42,706 nucleotides of DNA from a virus, in IMG/VR virus record IMGVR_UViG_3300020119_000141, positions 1 through 42,706 of that record; one strand, given 5' to 3'. Positions 37,244-42,706 of the stretch are shown one piece after another. Numbering within the stretch: position 1 is the stretch's first letter; every line of letters begins with the position of its first letter. The notes under the pieces were generated by a model. The model had not been told where the DNA came from. It saw nothing but the letters and a program-made list of their open reading frames with translations, and searched no databases. The position numbers were made by a program, and so were the translations under genes.

Positions 37244-37614
37244 GGGTTGGCTCCTCCTTTGCTGGCACGAGCGGCCAAAAGGGACTCGGTTCGGCGGTCG
37301 CGGAGTAGAGCGATTGCCATTGCTCGCGCGAGAGACGGCGACGTTGCGCCTTCGTCCCCAACGCTCACAGTCCATTCCTTTTTGGATGGGACGAACGTAA
37401 ACGTGGAGATATAGCGGTGACTTTCAATCCACGGCTGGACGTAGTTTGCGCACGAACAGAAAGCGGGGATGTGAGCCGGCGCGTGTTGTATCGTGTGCCC
37501 GTCGCCGCTCAACCATTGGCGAGGCGTCTTCGTGTCCAGTCCAGCAACTTCGGCGGCGAACAACTCATTCAGTTGCGCGTCCGTCATCTGGTCTAGTTGT
37601 TGGTCGGTGCTCAT
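37240..37614 (-). CDS. Phage ABA-sandwich-like hypothetical protein
   Basis: The product has 124 residues. The start QLNELFAAEVAGLDT and the later AFCSCANYVQPWIESH, FTFVPSKKEWTVSV and SLARAMAIALLRD correspond to a small alpha/beta fold seen in many phage proteins (start with helix, then strands with a W, then an ARA-x-x-A helix). The function is unknown. ATGA overlaps at both ends. Confidence 0.6.
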   Translation of the reverse strand: MSTDQQLDQMTDAQLNELFAAEVAGLDTKTPRQWLSGDGHTIQHAPAHIPAFCSCANYVQPWIESHRYISTFTFVPSKKEWTVSVGDEGATSPSLARAMAIALLRDRRTESLLAARASKGGANP

Positions 37615-38114
37615 GGGGTCTCCTTGCGGGCGGCGCGCAACGCGAACCGAAACTCAAAATTCTTTTGCCACGCCAGCGTCAGAGCCTTGCTGAGATTGAC
37701 CATCGGGTCTTTTTGCAGCCAATCGACCGTCTCTTTGTCCTCTCTCAAGCTGGCCAGCTCTCGCAGCATCCTGACTTCGCGCTCATTTGCTGGCGTGCAA
37801 CTGTCGCGAATAATTGAAGCCTGATTTTCAAGCTGCTCGCGCAGTTTGGCCAGCTCGGACGCGGCGCTCTCAGGGGTCGCGTCAGCCAGTCGCTTGAGAG
37901 CTTTTGCGCGCAAAGCGGTGAAGGCGGGCGACTGATAGGCCCACTGGCGAAATTCGGCTTCTTCGGTGTGATACGGCGCAACCTCGCTCGGTGCGCAATG
38001 CTCGTAGCCGCAATCGCCGTTGAAGCCTTCCCGCGAGACCATGAAGCCAAGCAAGAACGCTTCGGCGATCTGCTGGCGCAACCCCTCCGCGTAGTCTAGG
38101 TCCGAGGGGGTCAT
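37611..38114 (-). CDS. Hypothetical coiled-coil protein
   Basis: The product has 167 residues. The first half contains YAEGLRQQIAEAFLLGFMVS and a Cys/His stretch (GDCGYEHCAPSE). The second half is a long coiled coil (ASELAKLREQLENQAS, then VRMLRELASLREDKE). Not recognised. Overlaps both neighbours by ATGA. Confidence 0.6.
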   Translation of the reverse strand: MTPSDLDYAEGLRQQIAEAFLLGFMVSREGFNGDCGYEHCAPSEVAPYHTEEAEFRQWAYQSPAFTALRAKALKRLADATPESAASELAKLREQLENQASIIRDSCTPANEREVRMLRELASLREDKETVDWLQKDPMVNLSKALTLAWQKNFEFRFALRAARKETP

Positions 38115-38572
38115 GGCTGGGCCTTTGGTTCGACCTTCACAACTTCGTATTCTCCGCCGTAGTTAATCGGTATCGGTCCAAGCGCGGGGCACATTCCGCG
38201 ACCTTCTGGCCAGTTGTGATACGCTGCATAATACCCCTTCGAGTAATAATCCTGCATCGCTTTCGCGGAAATCAGGGATCGTTTCAGTCCATCGATTTGT
38301 TGCTGCGCGACTTCGCCGGCCCGCAACCCCAACTCACGCCTAGCGCGGTCTAGAGCAGTTGATGGTTCCGCGTCCTCGCCGCACGACCTTGCGCCGTGGC
38401 TTGAACGTTCAGTCCACCCGTCGAGAAGTTGCGCCGACACGTCGGCGATGATGCTTTCTTCGCACGCCAAGCTATCCACGAGTTCCCGCTTTTGTTCGTC
38501 ATCGAGCGCGCTGAGAAGCCACGACAGCTCGATAACGATCTGCCGCTTGTCGTTAAGTTGGATTGCGCTCAC
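38111..38572 (-). CDS. Hypothetical protein, GTG start
   Basis: The product has 153 residues from the GTG at 38572, which overlaps the previous stop as GTGA; earlier starts would add a basic shadow peptide. IVIELSWLLSALDDEQKREL and AQQQIDGLKRSLISAK are helical. The C terminus contains a Tyr/Trp-rich stretch (YYSKGYYAAYHNW). Not recognised. Confidence 0.55.
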   Translation of the reverse strand: MSAIQLNDKRQIVIELSWLLSALDDEQKRELVDSLACEESIIADVSAQLLDGWTERSSHGARSCGEDAEPSTALDRARRELGLRAGEVAQQQIDGLKRSLISAKAMQDYYSKGYYAAYHNWPEGRGMCPALGPIPINYGGEYEVVKVEPKAQP

Positions 38573-38856
38573 GGCTTCGGCCCTCCCTTGAACTCTGCGG
38601 TGCGCAAGTGTTCGTCGGCAGAAGTCAGGCGGAAAGTGCCGTAGTTGGGCCGCGCGAAGCCTCCGCGCACCGTGCTGTCCTGCATGTTGGGCTCGTTCAC
38701 CAGCCCGCGCTTTTCGAGTACGCGGTTCGCGGCCTCGCACACCTCGCGACTTGAATCCCGGTATTTTCTCCGCGGCTTCCGCTTCGCGCCAAACTGAATG
38801 CTAAAACCTCCGGGGACGTGGCCCGAGGGGATATTACGACCGATCATGTGTTTCAT
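38569..38856 (-). CDS. Small basic hypothetical protein
   Basis: The product has 95 residues. The middle is strongly basic (FGAKRKPRRKYRDSSRE), followed by a helix (EVCEAANRVLEKRGL). A nucleic-acid-binding role is possible from charge alone. ATGA at the start, GTGA at the end. Confidence 0.6.
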   Translation of the reverse strand: MKHMIGRNIPSGHVPGGFSIQFGAKRKPRRKYRDSSREVCEAANRVLEKRGLVNEPNMQDSTVRGGFARPNYGTFRLTSADEHLRTAEFKGGPKP

Positions 38857-39176
38857 GCTTCGTTGAAGGCTTTCATCAGCCCGATTGCGTTTTCGAGTTT
38901 CGGCACTTTTTCGATGTCAACCTCCACGCCAGACATCAGCGCGGAAAGATACCGCAACGAATCGAGTTCGGCTTTGATGCGTTCCTGCGTCACTTCGTCG
39001 CTCAGTTCGTAGATGGCGCAAACCGCTCCGTGAAACTGTTCGTTTTCGTCCGTGACCATCCAGTGATGTTTCGCGGCCTTCATCGCCTTCGCGACGCGCC
39101 CTTCAAGGGTTGTTTCGTCTTTGCAGGCGGTGCGGCACTCGTGAGCCACAAGGGAAATCAGCGTTGTATTGCTCAT
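38853..39176 (-). CDS. Hypothetical helical protein
   Basis: The product has 107 residues, helical throughout (LEGRVAKAMKAAKHHWMV, then SDEVTQERIKAELDSLRYL). The ATG at 39176 follows a 45-base gap with a small stem (GACGC/GCGTC) and a C/A-rich leader (CCCATCCCCGCAAAAAC). Not recognised. Confidence 0.6.
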   Translation of the reverse strand: MSNTTLISLVAHECRTACKDETTLEGRVAKAMKAAKHHWMVTDENEQFHGAVCAIYELSDEVTQERIKAELDSLRYLSALMSGVEVDIEKVPKLENAIGLMKAFNEA

Positions 39177-39221
39177 GTTTTTGCGGGGATGGGTTGAAGG
39201 CCGAACGCGACGCGCGCGGCG

Positions 39222-39953
39222 TCAGCGAACGATTGCCTTTTGTTCTTTCCAGTGCCGAACGCCTGGAAGTTTCTGTTCGCCAGTCAGCCCTTTCAAAGCG
39301 GCTTTGATGGCGGAATTGTTTGGCGTGAGGCTGACGAGGTAGGGCGCGGCTTCGTAGAGCGCCACGAGGTCCAGCACTTCAAAGCAGATTTCCTCGCGGG
39401 TGGATAGTCCTGCTGGTTTAGCCGGCATGACCGCAGCGGCGCTGACGCGCGTATCCACGATTTCCTTCATCGCGGCGGCTTCAATCTTTTCGGCCTTCTT
39501 CTCAAATGACGCTTCGGTCCGGCTGTGCTGGCGCGCTTCTTCGATCTTCCGGTTGGCCTCGTCTTTGATCCGCTGTTCCTCCTCCCATGCTTTGCGGCGC
39601 GCTTCCTCCGCGATCTTGTTCTGTTCGGCCTGCCACGCTCCGACGAGTCGGCTGATACGCGCGGCTTCGTTGTTCAGGTCGTCCGTCAGTTCGCGCGCCA
39701 GCCCGTCAATCCGTTTTCCGATTTCAAGGACCGGCTCTTTCACTTCCTTGCGCGCGTCCTCGATGGAGCGCGTGAAGGCTTTGAGGTCGCGCAGCAAGAT
39801 GCCCGCGTTCTCAGCGGACGCGGCGGAAACTACCGCGGTGCCCTTGCGAGCTCGCACGAGTAGCGCGTCGCGTTTCGCTCGCGCGTCATCGGTCGCGGTG
39901 ATGGCTGCGGACTCGATGCCGCTCACGGTCAGAAATTCAGAAACGGTATTCAT
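39222..39953 (-). CDS. Coiled-coil phage protein (DUF1351-like)
   Basis: The product has 243 residues. It opens with a helix-rich segment (ARAKRDALLVRARKGTAVV), then LLRDLKAFTRSIEDARKEVKE, a long charged coiled coil (about 110-165, ARRKAWEEEQRIKDEANRK), and a C-terminal part with ALYEAAPYLVSLTPNNSAIK and LTGEQKLPGVRHW. Proteins of this type commonly lie beside phage SSB and recombination genes; here the SSB-like gene is upstream. A role in recombination or replication is inferred. Confidence 0.65.
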   Translation of the reverse strand: MNTVSEFLTVSGIESAAITATDDARAKRDALLVRARKGTAVVSAASAENAGILLRDLKAFTRSIEDARKEVKEPVLEIGKRIDGLARELTDDLNNEAARISRLVGAWQAEQNKIAEEARRKAWEEEQRIKDEANRKIEEARQHSRTEASFEKKAEKIEAAAMKEIVDTRVSAAAVMPAKPAGLSTREEICFEVLDLVALYEAAPYLVSLTPNNSAIKAALKGLTGEQKLPGVRHWKEQKAIVR

Positions 39954-39995
39954 TGAAAAAAGATTTGGCCGGGTAACGCGCCGGCCTCGCGGTTG
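39954..39995 (-). promoter_or_regulatory. Hairpin in the leader of the coiled-coil gene
   Basis: GGCCGG (39967-39972) pairs with CCGGCC (39981-39986). On the minus strand AAATCTTTTTTCA and the ATG at 39953 follow. The T run makes it terminator-like, but its position just before a start codon also fits the leader-hairpin pattern of this operon. It may attenuate read-through. Confidence 0.5.
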
Positions 39996-40009
39996 GTCAG
40001 TCGTTCAAA

Positions 40010-40411
40010 TCAGAACGGAACATCTTCGTCTGCGCCGGTTGGTGCGGCCACTGGCGGCGGGGGCGGTGGAGCTACGTTGCCCGCAGGGGCGGCGGGTTTC
40101 TGCAACGACACTCGGATTGCCCAAACCATGCTGCCCTGAAACTCGACCTCACGCGGGCAAAGCGTGATGCGCTGTCCGGCCCACGCGGTGATTTCCTCTC
40201 CGTAGAGTCCAGCAATCACTTTGGCGTTGGTCTTGTTGCACACGAGTTTCTTGGTTTTCCCAGCGAGCGAAACGATGATCTTGCGTTCGCGATTCTGACC
40301 CTGGCCAATTTCGTCGATCTTGGCGGATGCGATGGTAACGGTCACGTTCTTGCCTTGCAGGTCTTCGACTTTGAGGAAGTCGGACGGGAAGGCGTCATTG
40401 ATGGTTGGCAT
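40010..40411 (-). CDS. Single-stranded DNA-binding-like protein
   Basis: The product has 133 residues. An OB-fold-like beta core is seen (LQGKNVTVTIASAKIDEI, then REVEFQGSMVWAIRVSLQ), followed by a Pro-rich flexible linker and the acidic tip GADEDVPF, the hallmark of SSB-type proteins that recruit partners. KLVCNKTNAKVIAGLYGEE lies between the strands. It probably coats phage ssDNA during replication or recombination. The leader before ATG 40411 is A/C-rich (AAACGAAACCAAAAACC) without a Shine-Dalgarno site. Confidence 0.7.
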   Translation of the reverse strand: MPTINDAFPSDFLKVEDLQGKNVTVTIASAKIDEIGQGQNRERKIIVSLAGKTKKLVCNKTNAKVIAGLYGEEITAWAGQRITLCPREVEFQGSMVWAIRVSLQKPAAPAGNVAPPPPPPVAAPTGADEDVPF

Positions 40412-40443
40412 ATGCGTATTTGGTTTTTGGTTTCGTTTAATCT

Positions 40444-40644
40444 CTAGGCGGAATGCCTGTGAGAAAAAGTCGGCTTAAAAGATTTTTCGTCAGCCTGTAA
40501 TTCTTTTTGTGCGCGATTTGCGGCGGCAGTCATAATCACTAATTCGTGATGCGTTTTGGCAATTTGAGAATGCCACGCGCGATCATGACCGTCGCATTCA
40601 CCGCGATGGGCCATACGATCTAATTCTTTTTCGCGTTCAGTCAT
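40444..40644 (-). CDS. Small hypothetical protein, His-rich
   Basis: The product has 66 residues from the ATG at 40644 (MTEREKELDRMAHRGE), overlapping the previous gene by 8 bases. It contains ECDGHDRAWHSQIAKTHHEL and ends FSHRHSA, with seven His and one Cys. A metal site is possible. Not recognised. Confidence 0.55.
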   Translation of the reverse strand: MTEREKELDRMAHRGECDGHDRAWHSQIAKTHHELVIMTAAANRAQKELQADEKSFKPTFSHRHSA

Positions 40645-40879
40645 GGGGGTTACGCGCAGCCATGGATTCGGCCTCGTGGTAAATGCGGCCTTCAGTGTGG
40701 CGCTCGGCCTCTTCGTGGGCCAACTGCTGCTGACGTTGAAGCTGCAAGCGGCGGGTGGCTTCGTTGAAGGTAGCCCAGCCGCGCGTTTGGCGCTTTGCGT
40801 CCAATTCGGCCAGTTCACGTTCAGCTAGGACCGCGGGCGCGAGTGATTCGGTGTCGGGGATGGCAGAGGGGGAGGTCAT
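40637..40879 (-). CDS. Small helical hypothetical protein
   Basis: The product has 80 residues from the ATG at 40879, two bases after the previous stop. Gln/Glu/Ala-rich helices (LAERELAELDAKRQ, then RRLQLQRQQQLAHEEAERH) suggest a coiled coil. Not recognised. Confidence 0.55.
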   Translation of the reverse strand: MTSPSAIPDTESLAPAVLAERELAELDAKRQTRGWATFNEATRRLQLQRQQQLAHEEAERHTEGRIYHEAESMAARNPHD

Positions 40880-40881
40880 GG

Positions 40882-41691
40882 TCAAATGTGACAATCAACA
40901 ACGGTTAGCTGCGTTTCGTCGGGAAGGTCGTCTATCAGTTTTGCGAACATTGAGACCCACGTTTCCTCGTCTTTCTCGTTCGCGACGCAGGCCCACCATC
41001 CCATCTTGCCGCGTTCATACCACTTCCCGTCTTTCACGACGGCGAACGTAGTGCCCGCGCGATTACGCGCTGACGTGATGTAGCTTTCTCGGCTTACAAG
41101 GAATTGATCGGGTTGGTCGTAGAATGGGTGGATGCCTGCCGCCTCGAAATCGGCGCGCCTGTTCTTCTCAACCTCTTTCCACGCCACGCATCGGGGTTGG
41201 TCCCAATAAGCATTTCGCGCGGTGTCGTGCCTATTCTCGTGCTGCGCGCGAACTTCCTCCCATGACGTATTCTTTGGAAGGTCACCGAAGATAGCCGCCG
41301 CAAAATCATATTTCTTCGCAGCTTTGTCGCCGGCCGCATCGCGCATCGCGGTCCAATCAATTTCCCCTTTGCGCAAAACGTCCGCGGTGCCCGCCTTGGG
41401 CGCGTCTTGTAGTCCGAGAGTCACTTCATAGCCGCCAACTGGCGCAGCGGCTTTTACACCATCCTTCAAGGTGAAGAAGCCTGCCCACCGCCCTCCAGCT
41501 CGGTAGTAATCCCATTTCGCATTAGGGTTGCTCCAGTAACCTTTTTTGCCCGTCTCTTCGTCCACGTCGGAATCTTCGTCCTCGTGGAATACGAGAAACT
41601 GTTTTGGGCAGTCGCCCATGTTGTTCTCTTGGTAAGGAGCGAGCTGCTCCTCGACGTTTTCGCCGATAACTAAGACACTGAAATGGCTCAT
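40882..41691 (-). CDS. Conserved phage protein, YxxGGRW family
   Basis: The product has 269 residues. MSHFSVLVIGENVEEQLAPY opens the protein, and GYWSNPNAKWDYYRAGGRWAG (about 51-71, quoted here as its key parts GYW-NPNAKWD-YY-GGRW) is a motif I recall from many phage and bacterial proteins of unknown function. It is followed by a helical acidic region and KMGWWACVANEKDEETW. It is abundant in early regions of phages. ATGA overlap at the start. Confidence 0.65.
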   Translation of the reverse strand: MSHFSVLVIGENVEEQLAPYQENNMGDCPKQFLVFHEDEDSDVDEETGKKGYWSNPNAKWDYYRAGGRWAGFFTLKDGVKAAAPVGGYEVTLGLQDAPKAGTADVLRKGEIDWTAMRDAAGDKAAKKYDFAAAIFGDLPKNTSWEEVRAQHENRHDTARNAYWDQPRCVAWKEVEKNRRADFEAAGIHPFYDQPDQFLVSRESYITSARNRAGTTFAVVKDGKWYERGKMGWWACVANEKDEETWVSMFAKLIDDLPDETQLTVVDCHI

Positions 41692-41993
41692 GGTTGGTCT
41701 CCCTTCGTTGCGTTTTGGTCGAGCAGGGCTTGCGCCTCCGCTAAGAGTTTGTCGGCGTCATACCGTAGTTGCGCCGCGCGTTGCTCCTTTGTCGGCATCG
41801 ACGCTTTGAGTTTGGCCATCGCGCCGTCAATCGTCACGTCGGATTCCATCTGTCCGTGCGTCGAGACAATGAACCGGCCAATGTTCCAATCCTCCTTGCC
41901 TCCGGTCGTGGCGATAATCTCTAGGCAAAATGGATTCGCCCGCTGCTTCGCCTGTAGGTAGGCTATCAACTCCGCGTCGGATGTGATGTTCAT
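41688..41993 (-). CDS. Hypothetical protein
   Basis: The product has 101 residues. A beta-rich middle (FCLEIIATTGGKEDWNIGRF) is followed by a helical Ala/Gln/Lys-rich C terminus (EQRAAQLRYDADKLLAEAQ). ATGA overlaps at both ends. Not recognised. Confidence 0.6.
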   Translation of the reverse strand: MNITSDAELIAYLQAKQRANPFCLEIIATTGGKEDWNIGRFIVSTHGQMESDVTIDGAMAKLKASMPTKEQRAAQLRYDADKLLAEAQALLDQNATKGDQP

Positions 41994-42157
41994 GGGGTGC
42001 CCCTGTGTCGTTCGGCCATCAGTTTCGCGAGCAACGCCACTTCCGCGGCAAGGTCGCGCACAATTCTCGGCATGTCGGTTTTGCCGTGCTCACATTCATC
42101 GTTAGCCCTGACTTCGAGCGCCTTCACGCGCTCATGGATATTATCGAAGTGATTCAT
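41990..42157 (-). CDS. Small helical protein with a structured leader
   Basis: The product has 55 residues (MNHFDNIHERVKALEVRA at the start), helical and charged, with DLAAEVALLAKLMAERH. The ATG at 42157 is preceded by the same A/C-rich leader, hairpin and paired 13-mers as the gene at 32295. Its stop overlaps the next ATG. Too short for usual ORF cut-offs, but the leader and coupling support it. Confidence 0.65.
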   Translation of the reverse strand: MNHFDNIHERVKALEVRANDECEHGKTDMPRIVRDLAAEVALLAKLMAERHRGTP

Positions 42158-42265
42158 TTTGTCCCCTGCGTTCGTGTTGTTCGTTTACCTGCCGCGGACG
42201 GTGGCCCGCTTCGGCAGGGAGGAAGGCCCGATTTATTGGCAGATGCAAGCCTATTTGTTGGCAGA
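42158..42265 (-). promoter_or_regulatory. Leader with paired 13-mers, hairpin and A/C-rich tail (copy 2)
   Basis: On the minus strand: TCTGCCAACAAAT (42265-42253), TCTGCCAATAAAT (42243-42231), a hairpin CCTGCCG/CGGCAGG (42218-42212 with 42194-42188), then AAACGAACAACACGAA to the ATG at 42157. The 22-base stretch 42165-42186 is identical to 32304-32325, whereas the hairpin sequences differ but keep pairing. Conservation of pairing rather than sequence suggests the RNA structure matters. Confidence 0.65.
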
Positions 42266-42296
42266 GGCGAAAAAAGTTTTCTCGGGCCTTCGTGAT

Positions 42297-42680
42297 TCAT
42301 GTTGGGAGTCCGAAGAGTTGGCGGTATTCGGTGGCGTGGATTGCGCGCCACTCTTCCTCGCTCTTCACGTGGCAACCGTGACGCGCGAGCATCGCCTTCA
42401 TTCGCACGAAACCTTCCTCGCAGTTGTGGCCCGCTGCGGTCAGCTCCTCGCGGATTTGTTCCGGCGTGCATTTCTCGATCCGCTGCCACTCACACTCGGA
42501 ATCAATGTGCAACGCCAGCTCGCGCACGATGTCTTCCAGCACTTGCCGCGCGTTCAGAGGAAGCAACGGCGGATTTTTCACGCAGTCCAGAACGACGCGG
42601 CGGTAGCACTCGGGCAAAAACTCGAATCGCTCGTCTATCGTCTCTTCCATCGGATGCGTCTCGGGATGGTTATTTTTCAT
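42297..42680 (-). CDS. Hypothetical protein spanning the circular junction
   Basis: The product has 127 residues from the ATG at 42680; an ATG at 42650 (MEETIDERFEF) is possible. It is helical and charged, with CYRRVVLDCVKNPPLLP, RQVLEDIVRELALHID and FVRMKAMLARHGCHV, and six Cys. Not recognised. The gene lies between the first operon gene (477-145) and the leader at 42158-42265. Its 5' third is repeated at 1-101. Confidence 0.65.
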   Translation of the reverse strand: MKNNHPETHPMEETIDERFEFLPECYRRVVLDCVKNPPLLPLNARQVLEDIVRELALHIDSECEWQRIEKCTPEQIREELTAAGHNCEEGFVRMKAMLARHGCHVKSEEEWRAIHATEYRQLFGLPT

Positions 42681-42706
42681 CGGTGCTTTTGTTTCTCTGG
42701 TTTCGG
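42580..42706. repeat. Terminal direct repeat, right copy (circular overlap)
   Basis: This is identical to bases 1-127. One copy should be removed to obtain the 42,579-bp circular sequence. Confidence 0.95.

Noticed and set aside
1-42706. CRISPR array, insertion sequence, integrase or toxin-antitoxin system
   Set aside because: No regularly spaced repeats, transposase motifs, integrase catalytic residues or paired toxin-antitoxin genes were found on reading through the proteins.

Overview
The window is one complete, circularly permuted tailed-phage genome. The first 127 bases recur exactly as the last 127 bases, so the molecule closes into a circle of 42,579 bp. A terminase, portal, HK97-type capsid and a tail module with a tape measure and no contractile sheath point to a siphovirus. 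I see no integrase, repressor, partition gene, tRNA or CRISPR array, so a lytic or unknown lifestyle is the default reading. The DNA is GC-rich. The host is not identifiable from the sequence. Lysis-type membrane proteins, a lipoprotein and a signal-peptide spike point to a Gram-negative host, and the near absence of Shine-Dalgarno sites would fit Bacteroidota or the PVC group (inference).

Every confident gene lies on the minus strand. Transcription can be read leftward from about 480, through the junction (1 = 42580), down to the terminators near 1200 and 1000. Region by region in transcription order: (1) 42680-34199, small early genes, an SSB-like protein (40010-40411), a coiled-coil protein (39222-39953) and a KH-domain protein (34199-34876). 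(2) 34194-28315, a DNA-processing block: SWIM-like zinc protein, degenerate HNH, remnant of a DNA methyltransferase, DPPH-type methyltransferase, HNH, PAPS-reductase-like PP-loop enzyme, Lar-like zinc ribbon, stand-alone DnaA domain IV, and further HNH nucleases. (3) 28328-20041, packaging and head: HNH, small and large terminase, connector-type proteins, portal, and a fused protease/capsid protein. (4) 20018-19623, a probable capsid accessory protein followed by a strong terminator. (5) 19520-12746, the most unusual part: an HNH gene, an RHH-like protein, two or three SAM methyltransferases, a radical SAM enzyme, a glycosyltransferase-like protein and a glycosyltransferase-FkbM fusion, all overlapped by four bases with each other and with head-tail connector genes. 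(6) 12749-2559, connectors, tail tube, tape measure, tail tip proteins and a beta-helix spike; one tail-tip gene appears to need a +1 frameshift. (7) 2547-1298, lysis-type membrane proteins.

Genes are packed by ATGA, GTGA or TGATG overlaps, so start codons were mostly set by these overlaps. The rare gaps carry recurring signals: a GGGAAATTTCCC-type palindrome in the late operon, and hairpin plus A/C-rich leaders in the early operon. Two of the early leaders also have paired TCTGCCAAYAAAT repeats. No DNA polymerase, primase, helicase or endolysin could be recognised.
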